A program made the translations under genes and the position numbers. The notes beneath the pieces were generated by a model. It searched no databases. It saw only the letters and a program-made list of their open reading frames with translations, and was not told the DNA's origin. Positions 23,706 to 34,935 of a stretch of 64,000 bases of DNA are shown piece after piece. Location of the stretch: the NCBI RefSeq assembly GCF_047511655.1, contig NC_133401.1, positions 45,837,570 to 45,901,569 of the forward strand, given 5' to 3'. Position 1 is the first letter of the stretch. Each line of letters begins with the position of its first letter. The stretch comes from Castor canadensis (Eukaryota; Chordata; Mammalia; Rodentia; Castoridae).

Positions 23706-24389
23706 TACTCAAAAGTGATTTAGAAGACGTGGGCTTTAAATGTAAAGCTTAAAGATTATTTTAAGCAATTTGACTAGCCGTTTTTCCTTTTTTTATACAT
23801 GTACAAGAGAGAAATACGATTAAAACCATGACTAAAGAACTTGAAGAGAGTCCTTCCAAAGAGAATAAAATGAAAATCCTAAGTGGTCAAAAGTATTTTA
23901 TCATCATTTAACTGGTACATAACTGGTCTGTCCTAGTCTTTGTCAACTAAGATTTAATGGCATTCCAAATGAAATATCTGGAAACCAGTAAATACCCAAT
24001 AGGAGGACAAATAAGAAAAGAAAGAAAGAAAAGTTACAATTGTAAGTTACATTTTCCAGTCTTTGCTTGGTGACAGCTTTGTTCAGCTGTATGTCACATA
24101 CTATGAAATCAATGGATTTTTAGTATATTCACAGAGTTGAATTTGAATATCAACCCGGGGAGTGCTGGCCATGCTAACAATACGGTTTTCTTTAATTTTG
24201 GGGGGGACTTGGATATATTGTCCAATAATATTGTTTTCCCATACATGAAAAAAGGATATTTTCCCAATTATCCAATAATTTTTAATGTACTAGAGAAATG
24301 ATATGATGCAGACATGTCACTGGGAAAACACAGATGATATTCCTTGGCTGTGGGATGATAGATGATTTTGATTTTCTTTTTATTTATTT

Positions 24390-24490
24390 CCTTATTTATT
24401 AATTGATTTATTTTGCTGTACTGGAGATTAAAACCAGGGCCTTGTGCTTACTAGGTAAGTGCTCTACTACTTCAGCTACACCCCCCAGTC
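24390..24490 (-). mobile_element. ID-like SINE
   Basis: 'ctgtactggagattaaaacc', 'gggccttgtgcttactaggt', 'aagtgctctactacttcagc'. Confidence 0.65.
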
Positions 24491-24552
24491 ATTGATTTTG
24501 TTTTTACATATTACTATAGTTTTCAAATTTTCAACAAGTATATCTTTTTATC

Positions 24553-24596
24553 TGGGCACTGGTGGCTCACGCCTGTAATCCTAGCTACTTGGAAAG

Positions 24597-24597
<1 letters not shown>
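24553..24597 (+). mobile_element. B1-like SINE, 5' fragment
   Basis: 'ctgggcactggtggctcacg' and 'cctgtaatcctagctacttg', cut off by the AT repeat. Confidence 0.75.

Positions 24598-24648
<51 letters not shown>
24598..24648. repeat. (AT)n microsatellite
   Basis: About 25 uninterrupted AT units between two oppositely oriented SINE segments. Confidence 0.97.
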
Positions 24649-24649
<1 letters not shown>

Positions 24650-24650
<1 letters not shown>

Positions 24651-24952
24651 TATTTTTGGCAGTACTGAGGTTTGAACTCAGAACTTGCTTGGCAGGCACT
24701 CTACCACTTGAGCCACATCCCCATCCCTTTTTGCTTTTAGTTATTTTTTTAGATAGGATCTCACATTTACGCTTGAGACAGCCTGGATTACAATCCTCCT
24801 ATTTACACTGGGATGACAGATGCACGCCACTAAATCCAGCTTGCAATGGGGTCTCATTAACATTTGCCCAGCTGGCCTTAAACCAAATCTTCCTGATCTC
24901 TATCTCCTGAGTAGCTGGGATTACAGGCATGAGCCACTGGTGCCCAGCCAAG
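24650..24952 (-). mobile_element. Three-part SINE
   Basis: Reverse order of the plus-strand elements: tRNA-like unit (ggtttgaactcagaacttgc; cactctaccacttgagccac), then two B1-like monomers ending 'gggattacaggcatgagcca'. Confidence 0.85.
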
Positions 24953-24999
24953 AATATATTTTATATAATCCCAAAGAAGTTATTTTTAAAGGAAAATAA

Positions 25000-25098
25000 T
25001 TTTTTTTTCTTTTTTTTTGGAAGTACTGGGGTTTGAACTGAGAGCTTCACATTTGCTAGGAAGGTGTACTACCACTTACACCACTACCCCATCCCAAA
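25000..25098 (-). mobile_element. tRNA-derived SINE monomer
   Basis: T-rich tail, 'aagtactggggtttgaactg', 'cacatttgctaggaaggtgt', 'accacttacaccac'. Confidence 0.8.
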
Positions 25099-25209
25099 GA
25101 AAAATAATATTTAATAAATATATGTACATTTAAAATATTTTATAAACACGGATTGTTTGGAAATGAAATGTTTGGAAGCTTTTTCAATACACAAGACCAT
25201 ATCACTGCT

Positions 25210-25470
25210 TATTCTTGGTCATTTATTCATCAGAATTTACTGAGTTGTATGCTACATGGTCTATACTATGCTAGGTAGTGAGCTTTAACAAAACAGATAC
25301 AATTTCTGTCCTCATGAAGCCTATAGTCAGTGGTAGAATGACAATAAACAGCCATAGATGTAAATAGTCATGTGATTTACAAGTTGCAAAGAATGCTTTG
25401 GAAAAAAGCAATCAGTGCCATGAAGGAGCACACTGGTGACATAGAGCAAACCCACTTTGGATGTCAGGGA
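25210..25470 (+). mobile_element. L2 3' fragment
   Basis: 'tttattcatcagaatttact', 'actatgctaggtagtgagct', 'tcctcatgaagcctatagtc', 'aatcagtgccatgaagga'. Typical order of the L2 end. Confidence 0.6.
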
Positions 25471-25489
25471 AGCTCTCTTTAAGGGTTCT

Positions 25490-26285
25490 TATGTAAGGAT
25501 TCTACATACAAGTCATTTATTAGATATATAATTTGCAAGTATTTTCTCCTATTCTGTAGGTTGGCCTTCACAATGTTGACAGTGTCTTTTGAAGCATAAA
25601 CTTTATTTATTTATTTATTTATTTATGGCACCACTTGAGTTTGAACTCAGGGCGTCACACATGCTAGGCAGGCACTCTTACTGCTTAGCCACTCTGCCAG
25701 CCCTAAACTTTAAATTTTTTAATGAAGCCCTATTTATCTATTTCTTCCCCCAAAGCCTGTGGTTTTGGCGTCATATATAAGAATCCATGCCAAATCCACG
25801 TTCACAAAGATTTCCCTGTTTTCTTGCAAAAGTTTAGTAGTTTTAGCTCTGAACGTAAGTGTTTGATACATTTTAAGTAAATCTTTGTACATGGTATGAG
25901 GAAAGTACTCAACTTCATTCTTTCACATGTAACCATCTAGCTCTTCCAGCACCAGCTGTTGAAAAAAAAGAAAAAGACTATTTTCCCCCATTTCACCCTT
26001 GAACTTGACATCCTTCTCTAGGTACCCTTGTTGAAAACCAAGTGGCCATGGATATATGGGTTTATTTCTGGACTCCCAATTCTATTCCATTGATCTATGA
26101 GTCTATTTTTATGCCAGTACCCTCCTGCTTACTGCTCCTTTGGACCCTGTTTTGAAATTAGGAAGTGTCAATCCTCAACTTTGGTCTTATTTTCAACATT
26201 GTTTTGACTATTTGGGGTCCTTTTAGTTTTCATATGAATTTCAGGAGCAGCTTGCTAATTTTTTGCAACTCACATGACTCAGTAA
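25490..26285 (-). mobile_element. Old L1 ORF2 3' segment, antisense, split by a SINE
   Basis: Antisense L1M-type sequence: 'tattttctcctattctgtag', 'agcaccagctgttgaaaa', 'ttccattgatctatgagtct', 'atttttatgccagtaccctc', 'cattgttttgactatttggg'. No intact frame. Confidence 0.85.
25600..25705 (-). mobile_element. tRNA-derived SINE inserted in L1
   Basis: Tail of (ATTT)n, then 'gagtttgaactcagggcgtc', 'cacatgctaggcaggcactc'. 'taaacttta' flanks both ends, consistent with a target duplication. Confidence 0.88.
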
Positions 26286-26302
26286 CAAAAAGAGAAAAAG
26301 CT

Positions 26303-26395
26303 AGAAGGGTGAATAGCTCAAGTGGTAGAGTACCTGCCTAACAAGTGCAAGACACTGAATCAAACCTCAGCATCTGCTCCCCCCCAAAAAAAAGC
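26303..26395 (+). mobile_element. tRNA-derived SINE monomer
   Basis: 'ggtgaatagctcaagtggta', 'gagtacctgcctaacaagtg', 'gaatcaaacctcagc', then C/A-rich tail. Confidence 0.85.
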
Positions 26396-27902
26396 AGTTT
26401 CATACCCTGAAGGAAAAAGACAAAAAGCTTTAAAACTGCAAAAAGAAAATAATTTCAATAAATAGATTAGCTTCCTATGACAGGTAGGGTCCAAAAAAAT
26501 GTCTTATGAAATATGACATATAAGTCATTACAGGGTTAATGAAATGTACAGTGGTCCTACCGCACAACTCAAATCCTTCCCTGTACCAGTTGAAGTATGG
26601 GGCTGTCTCAACTACTGACGGAGATGATTCTGGGTCCCTTTGACAGGCTAGAAGTTCCTAGACAGAAGCAGCAATTCTAGGAAGCTTCAGTTAGGTGATG
26701 CCTTTTTTGGTCAGCCTGACGACCAAACTCAGCCAGATTGAGCTAAGAGCATACTGGAGGCACTAAGTCCCACCTTTTACCTCTCTGACATTCTCCCTCA
26801 TTGCCTCAATCTCTCCTCTATTTTTCCTTCCTACAAACTTAAGATTGTCAGCCCACTCCTGTTCAGAATAAAGACAAGGCAAAGGATGAGTCAATGCATT
26901 CAACTGTGGGTTATCATGGTGGTTTTACTCTATGTACTGATGGCTTCTTGCCCAACCAATACCTATTCCCTGGTCTTAGTAACAGAACTCAGATTTTGTT
27001 TTGGAAGCAATGTGCCTATTTGAATTATATGGTTTCTCAGACACTATTACAAATAGGCATAGTTAGGTGTTGTAGTATGAGCAATAAGCTATTTGGGGAA
27101 GTCCTGCTTTGATGATATAGGTACCACACATTTCAACTTCCTCTTAGATCTTCTTCCCTAGAACTTGGGAATGAGGCTGGAAGATAAAGCAACCATCTTT
27201 TGGACTATAAGATAACCATGATAGCCATGAGTGCTCCGTGAAGAATGGCACTGGAAAAAGGAAGAAAGCTAGGCATTGCTATCATTTTGGAGTTACCGCC
27301 CAGGCCTGGATTGCAGACTTCCTCTATGAGACAAACCAATGCTTATATTAACTGTGGTTAAGTTTCTATGAGATATAGCTATCTACCATGAGCATAAACA
27401 TAACATCTTTTAAATATTCCAAAAATTTAAGGTTTTAATATCAGAGAAAATCCTACAATACTTTAAACTCCATAATCCAGTACAGAGTAGTAAGTCAGGG
27501 CCATTAAACAGAAGAAGTAATAGGAGTGGCTTCAGATGGGAAGTCACTTAATGCCACTACCCAAACACACATACCCAGGTAGACAGTACTTGCTATATAA
27601 ACACACTTCCAGACAAGTTCCTTGGTGCCTCGCTCATCAAGCATGGCATCTCTCTCCTCCTCTTAAGTGAACATCCTGCTACACAGCACACCTCCAGGGT
27701 GACTCTGCCACTGTTAAAGGAGTGGCTTGCCCTAAAGTGCTGTTGATAAAAAGTCCTTTAGTCTTCATTGCACAAAAGCACCTATTCTGGCCACATTAGC
27801 AATGAGGTGAGGTAAGATTAATTCAGGACTCTAACACTAATGATTTTGTGTTGCCTTGATGCACAGAGAGCAAATCAAAGAAAATTACAGTCTGAAGGGA
27901 AG

Positions 27903-28450
27903 AGTGGTCTATCACCATATGCTTTGGTTAAAAAGAGGGGTGAGGATAGGTAAGACACCTAAAAAACTAGCTAGCATTTGTTGCCCTTAACGCAGAGAAA
28001 CTAAAGCAGATACCTTAAAGCAACTGAGGCCAATAGGAAAAGGGGAACAGGTACTAGAGAAAAGGTTAGATCAAAAAGAATTAACCTAGAAGGTAACACC
28101 CACGCACAGGAAATCAATGTGAGTCAATGCCCTGTATAGCTATCCTTATCTCAACCAGCAAAAACCCTTGTTCCTTCCTATTATTGCTTATACTCTCTCT
28201 ATAACAAAATTAGAAATAAGGGCAAAATAGTTTCTGCTGGGTATTGGGGGGGGAGAGGGAGGGGGCGGAGTGGGTGCTAAGGGAGGGGGTGGGGGCGGGG
28301 GGGAGAAATGAACCAAGCCTTGTATGCACATATGAATAATAAAAGAAAAATGAAAAAAAAAAGTGACATATCACCATACTTTGGTTAAAAAGTGGCCTAT
28401 CATCATATACTTTGGTTAAAAATTTATTCTATCACCATACACTTGGCTTT
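27903..28450 (+). repeat. Degenerate ~33-bp direct repeats around the short L1
   Basis: Variants of 'cta(t)caccata' plus 'ctttggttaaaa' occur before the L1 (27908-27936), immediately after it (28366-28393), again at 28396-28427, and in part at 28430-28445. At least two copies lie in tandem downstream, so the array is not explained by the L1 insertion alone. Confidence 0.8.
27937..28362 (+). mobile_element. Short L1 3' end, same subfamily as the L1 at 4011
   Basis: Only the last 0.4 kb of 3' UTR: nearly identical to 5917-6315, including 'cctaaaaaactagctagcat', 'caatgtgagtcaatgccctg' and the G-rich tract (28245-28306), ending in 'aataataaaagaaaaatg' and poly-A. It has 33 bases (about 27993-28025) that the first copy lacks. 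Flanked by copies of a local repeat around 'atcaccata...tttggttaaaa'. Confidence 0.93.
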
Positions 28451-28794
28451 TTCATTTTAATTTTCAGAGACTACTTCAGGAGGTACAGTTTCCCTAGAAA
28501 CCAACATAACATGACTTGGCAGTCTTAACCTTGGTAGGAGTATGATTCTTTTAGGAAATGAGTTGGGCAGCATACAGACACAAAAAGATGTTTGAAATCT
28601 TTAGTTCTGAGAGTTCTTAAATGATTTCCAACTCATCGTCTTTTGTCCTAAGTACCTTAAAATAATTTCACTCACAAAAATAGGATTACTTCTTGAATGC
28701 TTCTACAAGCAATTCAGTGTTTTGGGTAATTCATTAGTCTTTAGGAAGTGAAGTTTCATATTGTCTTATTTTAATTTTTAAAGCCCTTTTTTCT

Positions 28795-28998
28795 TTTCAT
28801 TTTTTTTGCAGTATTGGGGTTTGAACTTAGAGCCTACACCTTGAGTCACTCTACCAGTCCTCTTTTGTGAAGGGTTTTCTTTTCAAGATAAGGTCTCACA
28901 AAGTATTTGCCTTGGGCTGTCTTTGAACCTCGATCTTCCTGATCTCTGCCTCCTGAGTAGCTAAGATTAAATGTGTGAGCCACCAGCCCCCAGTTAAA
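28795..28998 (-). mobile_element. Two-part SINE
   Basis: 'cagtattggggtttgaactt', 'ttgagtcactctaccag', then B1-like 'aaggtctcacaaagtatttg' and 'tcctgagtagctaagattaa'. Confidence 0.8.
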
Positions 28999-28999
28999 G

Positions 29000-30400
29000 C
29001 CCATTTTTCATTCTCTGAAACTTTTCTTGTTCTGCTTCACCTGGCTGTATGTAGAATCAAACTGATTAATGTGATCAGGAACAAAACAACTCAGCCTAGG
29101 AAAGGTAGGCTTTACTTTTCAAACCTAGCAATGCCCACACACATGCTCTTTAAGTGTTTAAAGTTGAATAAATGAACGTCAAGAAAAAAATTAATGAAGT
29201 TACAGTTTAGGGTCCATTACTGCACATAACTTGCAACTTTCATACAGACACATTAAAGTGATATTAGCAGCTTTTTCTACTTTTGTTCCAACTGATTTCG
29301 GCTCTACTTCAAAATCTCTTATTACCACCCTATTACACACAATACCTTACCCTCCAAAACAAAGTCCTGGAGTTTTGCTTACAGAATTCATTACTCTCCA
29401 GGGCAGATACAGTCATCACTAAAAATAATATGAGAATTTATATAGCAAGCATAGTCTAGATAAAAGCACCATCTAACTGGCTAAATTAAAGGAGGAGGAG
29501 GACAGAATGCTGCTCATTTCCTGTATGCACTGCGTGAAATTAAATTCTTTTTGCATCCAAACCTGAACATAGATTACTTTTATTCTTGCAATGAGAAAAT
29601 GGCCTTTCAAGTGGAAAAACCACAAAAAAGTAAACTATACAATGAATTTGTTTTATCCCAGCACTGGAAATAAAGATTTCCAAATAAAAATCTATGAAGG
29701 GGGTCAATGAGAATTACATATTATTTTCATTTCAGAACAGAATTACTCTGTAAAAAAAAATCTGATTTTTCTAGTGTTTCTCATAGCAATAAAATTCACC
29801 TGAAGATGAAACAGTCAAGTCTCAAATAAATGCTTATATTTGAAAACTGCCAAATTCTTACATGTTAAAATACCTATTTCAGAGAGTTGTGGGGCTTTTT
29901 TGTTTTTGTTTTTTGTTTTTCTTTAAGTAAGCAGGGACAATCAGCAAGGAGGCAGCCTGGGATTTTCAGAAAGGATCTTTTAGCATCACCAAAACAAAGG
30001 CAAAAAGAACATGAAATACACAAATTGGACTGCCTCCTTCATGGAAGGCACTCATAAAAGCACACCGTGAAACACTGCAATTGACTTCTTCCTCATTAGT
30101 TTTGGTAAGTCACAAATTTGGGCAGAAGTAATCACTTGACCAATTCAGGTGGTATGAAGCCTCGTCACCCTGTTGCAAAAGCCACAGGGGAGGGAGGAGC
30201 CACAGAGAGCCCAGGGACACCCTCGGGGCTCATCTACTCTGCACGCAGACTCTCCTGCAAACCCCTCAGTTTGCTCCTGAGCGCATGGTTTCTCAGGCCA
30301 CTGTGTTTCAATCAATACTAAGTGACAAACCACTCACATTTGCTCACTCTTCAGTTTGGGAGCTAGGGGCTCTGGGGCACACGACAGTTCTGCACAGGTC
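29000..30400. other. Unassigned sequence next to MCC exon 1
   Basis: No SINE, L1 or microsatellite recognised over 1.4 kb leading into the CpG island. 29460-29720 contains AT-rich blocks with ordinary complexity. No coding potential is recognised. Confidence 0.45.
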
Positions 30401-30786
30401 TCTATCACTCAGGGTGCATCTCTCCGGGATAGATCGCTTACAGGGTGCCCCAGCACCTTGACACCCAGGCTGCAGGGCAGCGCCTCCTACCTGGGACAGG
30501 CCTCCGGGACTCACATTCCCCAGAAGGCGCGCCTTGGAGAGACCCCTTTGCGCACCGCCCGGACAAAGACACTGCTGGGGAAAGTTGCATCACCTGGCAT
30601 GTCCCGTGGGTGACAGGAGCAGCCCCTCGTCTCCTACCCCATCCCCCGCGCGTGCTCTTGGAGTCACGACCAACTTTTCCCGTGGGCTTCCAAGCAACTT
30701 GCTGCAAGTTCGGAGCACAGGAAGGGTCAAGGGCAGCGCAAAGGGCTAGGCTGGCTCCGGGTCACTTTCCCCTACCTCCCGCCTAC

Positions 30787-30929
30787 CTGCTGATGTACCC
30801 GTCCCCGTCGCCGTCGCACGTCTGGAAGAGGCGCCTCATCCGCTCCTCCTCTCCGGTGCTAGACGTGTCACTGCTACTGCTGCCGCCACCACCGCGGCCA
30901 CTACTGCCGCCCGCAGCAGCCGCCATCAT
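30787..30929 (-). CDS. MCC: MCC long isoform, first coding exon (partial gene)
   Basis: First coding exon of the long MCC isoform. MCC is a coiled-coil scaffold protein linked to cell-cycle control, Wnt/beta-catenin signalling and cell migration; only its N-terminus is here. Read on the minus strand, the exon gives 47 codons plus two bases. It begins MMAAAAGG, continues with a Ser/Gly-rich stretch and DTSSTGEEERMRRLF, and ends in the EF-hand start CDGDGDGYIS. This matches my memory of the human long isoform. The EF-hand loop (D-x-D-x-D-G-x-I) is cut by the intron after its ninth residue, and the next codon is split AG|intron. The donor CAG|GTAGGC at 30786 is canonical. The ATG at 30929 is the first in frame; upstream the frame is open but has no ATG. 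The Ala and Ser/Gly tracts seem shorter than in human. Later exons are outside the window. Confidence 0.93.
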
Positions 30930-30947
30930 GCGCCCGCTGCCGGCTTC

Positions 30948-31034
30948 GGGGGAGGAGGAGGCGGAGGAGGCGGAGGAGGCGGAGGAGGCGGCGGAGGAGG
31001 CGGAGGAGGCGGCGGAGGAGGCGGCGGAGGCGGA
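30948..31034 (+). repeat. (GGA/GGC)n imperfect triplet repeat in MCC 5' leader
   Basis: Twenty-nine consecutive triplets on the plus strand: one GGG, then only GGA and GGC in irregular order, ending 19 bases upstream of the MCC start. On the MCC sense strand it reads TCC/GCC. The frame shared with MCC gives Ser/Ala and a second frame gives a run of about 30 Pro. The G-rich strand has many GG doublets suited to two-tetrad G-quadruplexes. Interruptions of GGC by GGA argue against a pure expansion. Confidence 0.9.
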
Positions 31035-31380
31035 CGTGGGGCTGCACCAGCCCGAGAGGCGCACAAGCAGCCCGCCGCCCTCAGCCCGCCTGGCCACCGA
31101 GCATGCCCAGTGGCCACCCGGGCTCCCGCCAGCCTGTCCTCCTCTCCTGGTTTTGCCCGGCCTGGGAAAGTGGCCACTCGGGAATCGCCCGCCGGAGTAG
31201 ACACCGTGGAGACAAGGAGGCGGGAGGGTGGCTCACGGAGTCAGGAAGCCAAGGGTGGCCACGAGAGGAGGCCCCTGTGCGCCCTGCCTCCACGCGGCCC
31301 CTGACACTTGGGAACACTGCAGGCAGAGGGAGAGCACTTGGCACAACTGCCCAGGGCAGGAGATTCATTTTCCAGGAAAA

Positions 31381-31406
31381 TTAATAATAATAATAATAAT
31401 AATAAA
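31381..31406 (+). repeat. (AAT)n microsatellite
   Basis: Eight AAT units just beyond the MCC CpG block. Confidence 0.95.
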
Positions 31407-32204
31407 CACTCCCGTTTGGCAAACTCAAAACGGGATCATAGCGTGTGATCATAGTCTCCAGGGCTCAGCTAGGTTCTGTACCCATTGCTCCAAATGAGAC
31501 CCCGAATGGCTGGCCTTTGTATGAATTTTCGACACCTGTCAAGAAATCTGGCTTTCCCAAACATTGTGATACCTTTTGAAACTAGAAATGGAAAGGCCAC
31601 TAAAGCATTCTACAGTTTATAATTTCTAATAAGATAAATATTGATAACTACAACCCACATGAACAAAAAACGCTTTGGGGTCCTCAATAATTTTTTTTAT
31701 GAGTAAAGGGTTCCTGAAAAAAACACTGTGCGTTATCCCCGGCCTGGTCATTAGATTTATATTTGTCTAGGACCTCATGTGAAACCATAATTCTGGCACA
31801 CCAAGCACTTACATAAGTCCCTGGATGGATCAAGTTTATTGGTCCTTCTTGTTCTTCTTATTATTTTTACTTTTCTTTTTTTTTATAATGCTTCTAAACC
31901 AATTTTCCATTTTAAAATATAGCTTATTACTTTAAAAAAAAAAAAAGAAATCTGGCTTTCACGTGTGACGCGGTTACACTCTGTAATGAGTACAACCTGG
32001 CCTCCCGTGTGGCATTGTACACAGGTGGGTCAAAACAGGCCTCTCTCCTGGCCAGCTATCAATAGAATTTAGCCCAACAGCTTTGATCACATCAAGAGCC
32101 AACATCATAGATGTTGGACATAGAAGATGCGTCTTTTAATAGCCCTATACCTTAGGAAGTAGATAAGTACTTCACAGTCATCCTTAAGGGGGAAAAAAAG
32201 TGCG

Positions 32205-32395
32205 TAATGCAGGACAATGCCTGGCACCTACACATACTCAGTAAATATAAGCTCTTACTAGACCCCAATTTACAGACAAGAAAACAGGTATCAGGCTCAA
32301 GGTGCCAGGCCTTGCAAGTGTCGGGGCACAGGCAAGGCTAGGCAGGCTAACTCCAGAGGTGGAGCCCTTAAACACTACACTACCCTTCTGCCACA
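32205..32395. mobile_element. MIR-like fragments
   Basis: 'acaatgcctggcacctacac' with 'tcagtaaatataagctctta' fits the plus-orientation MIR 3' end; the adjoining 'ccaatttacagacaagaaaa' fits the minus orientation. Two pieces are possible. Confidence 0.45.
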
Positions 32396-32434
32396 GCAAA
32401 GCAATTTGTGGTTCAGTGAATGACTCATTATATT

Positions 32435-32990
32435 GTCCCTGGCTTTCTGCCAGAGGTCTATGAAGTCTTGTGGTTGTTTAAAAACATGTCCATAGATTCT
32501 TTGGTGCACTTCTCATTAAGAGGTGGAGACTATTGTCTCACTTTGAACCTGGCTAGGACTTTGTGACTCCTTTGACTTCTGAAGCAACGCTAGACAATGT
32601 AGCAGATCCTACCCGCCCTCTCACTTGGGACGTGAACTTTAAAAGTCTGAGCTGCTTTGAAAGAACTTTGGCTACCCAGAAGATGCTATCCTGGAGGAAC
32701 CATGCAGAGAGACAATGCAAAGAAAGACAAAAGAGATGTGCTAAGAGCTCCAGGTATTCCAACTTCCAGATGTTTTAGTCTTCCCAGACCAGGAGCCAGA
32801 GATGACTGAGAGATGATTCTAGCACCCCAACACTGCAACTGCAAAAGAGAGCCAAGCAAACAGTGTCCAACTGAGCCCAGCCAGAATTCTGCTGATAATT
32901 ACGAAGAGATTGTTGTTTAAGCCACAGAGTTTTGAGGTGATTCATTTATGCACCAAGACACAGCTGGAACAAGTCCATATGTCTTGGAAC
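32435..32990 (+). mobile_element. Ancient LTR-like repeat
   Basis: 'tccatagattctttggtgca', 'ttctcattaagaggtggaga', and a terminal 'tgttgtttaagccacagagt' match a common mammalian LTR-type repeat. Subfamily not named with confidence. Confidence 0.5.
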
Positions 32991-34689
32991 TGCCTGCAAG
33001 GTCAAGGAGAAAGGGGCCTCTGTCCCCTTCTTCCCCCTGTCCATCCATCCATCTATTACTACTCTAGTTCTTTTTAATTCTGTGAGTTCCCAGTATTTCA
33101 GGTATGTTAGGATGCTTAAAATCATACAACTAGAATATCACCTTTACAAAAATTTGCAAATCTTTCCAATAGTATTTGCTTAAGAGATGCTACGAACATC
33201 ACAAATCTTCCTATCTACAAGAGGACAAGGACCAAAGACCATGTTTCTACAGTATAAAGTTTCAAATCTTTTTTTTTTCCCATTTTGTTTTCTTGACGAG
33301 ATAACTAGTCAAGCTAGACAGGAGATGTTACCCTCAATTCTCCTAGAGAAATAATGCTTTGGAATTTTAAACAATAGAGAGGAAAAAAAAAAGGTTTTTG
33401 CAAGTACAACATGTATAGAGGGTCTAGAAACCCAAAGGATTTCCCAGAGTTTGAATAGATCTTTCTATAACCGCATCTCATATATACAGAAAATGGAGGG
33501 CAAACCTCAACCAATGATATTTCAAAGCAAAGAATGTTTCTCTTGTTACAGAATGTGCACAATAGCACTGGTATTTAAATTTAAACCATTTTGAGTTAAA
33601 TGTGAACCCCAAAAGTGGTTTTTGACAAATTTCTTAAGCAACATTTTTTCATGCTTGGGTAACTCAGAAACAGCTGAACAAATAGGCTCAACTTTCCAGA
33701 AAAGAATTTGTTTCTGAGATGATATGAAGCATATGAAATTTCAGCTGAAAAGGTTATGGGAGAAGATGAGATTTGCAAGACATTGAAAATTGAGATGCCA
33801 TATGAATATAAAGATGATACATATAATGTAGGAACTTGGAATGAGACCAATAGCCCTAGTCATAAATTTAACAGTTCTGGGGATGCCGTGATTTCAAAGA
33901 CTTCATGCATTTATCTGAGATGAGTACACAGCTCAATCTCTCTGTCCTTATCTAATTTTTTTCTTCTCAAATTTCTCTTGATTATAATTACTCTTCATAG
34001 TTATGTAGTACATTTCAGAATACACTGTACACATTACAAGATATATTGTCTCACATGTCTGAAGTTACCAACTAAAATAATCAACTATAGCACTGTGCAA
34101 AATTGACTATCTGGTGCTTATACTTCCAAATTCCACTTACCTGAACTTAGACTAGTTGCAACGGCTGGAGCCCTCTTTTTCTCCCTGGGGTGTTTTTATG
34201 TGCCCTGCTAAGTCCCCATACTCCTCCAGAAGCCTTCCTCCATCCTTCAAGTTACACTGATATTCCAGATGAAGCAGACATACTGGGAGAAGAATAACAT
34301 AGTGTAACTATAATTTGCCTCCCTTTCTACCTTGCCTCATAGTACTGATTATTTGTTATTAAATGAGGCTGTAAATTCCTGAGAAAAAATAGTGAGTTAG
34401 CTTAATCCATTTTGATTGTGTCCTTATCACAAAACAGTATTAGTGTCTAAAACTTTACCTTACTTAACGCTATCTAGTGGAGATCTAATGATGAGGTGAG
34501 GTAGTAAAAGTATCAAAATCCAAAAAGGCTAAGTAACGTGTTCAAGCAAAGGAAGAAGCTGGAATTGAATTCATAGCTGCCTGCCAAACTCATGTCCTTC
34601 ACATTCACTTCATATTGTCTTAATATCAGAATCGGAACTATTCATATTCATATAGGCATTATACTTGTTATTATGAAAAATTCTTTCTT

Positions 34690-34935
34690 GTTGTGCTGGG
34701 GATATATTTTGACATTTACAGAAGTTCTTACACTGTGTCAAATATATCATACTTGAGTTCATCCCCACCACCATTCTCCTTTATCTCCCCTCCCCTCATT
34801 CCTGGAACAGTTTCAAGAGGTTTCATTTTTCCATTTACATACTTGTGTACACAGTATTTGCACCATATTCACCTCCCCCCTCCCTCTGGTACCAACCTCC
34901 GACAGGACCTGTTCTGCTTCTTAAGTAACATTGAC
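34690..34935 (-). mobile_element. Possible antisense L1-derived fragment
   Basis: 'tattttgacatttacagaag' followed by C/T-rich sequence; shares the start with 61180-61260. Weak similarity only. Confidence 0.3.

Larger units (their letters stand above)
1..30786 (-). other. MCC: MCC intron 1 (5' part, continues beyond left edge)
   Basis: Minus-strand intron following the first MCC coding exon. It starts with GTAGGC at 30786 and its acceptor is not in the window. I see no conserved exon within it. Human MCC has a very long first intron that contains the intronless kinase gene TSSK1B; no kinase-like open frame is present in these 30.8 kb. The content is interspersed repeats, listed separately, plus long unassigned stretches at about 300-830, 2140-2990, 7120-9280, 10130-10920, 13760-15400, 15530-18430, 20720-21590, 22340-23590, 26400-27930 and 29000-30400. 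Confidence 0.85.
30430..31330 (-). promoter_or_regulatory. MCC: MCC CpG-rich promoter / 5' UTR region
   Basis: CpG-dense, GC-rich block around and upstream of the MCC first exon, in contrast to AT-rich flanks. No TATA box is evident. The exact transcription start cannot be read from sequence. On the minus strand, a 7-codon upstream ORF (ATG at 31104, TGA at 31081) lies 150 bases before the start codon and would be in the 5' UTR only if transcription starts further upstream. Boundaries are by eye. Confidence 0.6.

Noticed and set aside
1..30786. TSSK1B, expected in MCC intron 1 from human synteny
   Set aside because: No protein-kinase motifs or intronless frame seen; it may lie further into the intron, outside the window.
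30445..31200. 251-codon plus-strand open frame across the MCC CpG block
   Set aside because: It is the antisense of the MCC first exon and triplet repeat; its Glu/Ala-rich run comes from the GAG/GCG reading of the repeat. No recognisable domain.
30926..31204. 92-codon poly-Pro minus-strand open frame as a gene
   Set aside because: Begins at GTG, not ATG, and is almost entirely repeat. Kept only as a leader-translation hypothesis.
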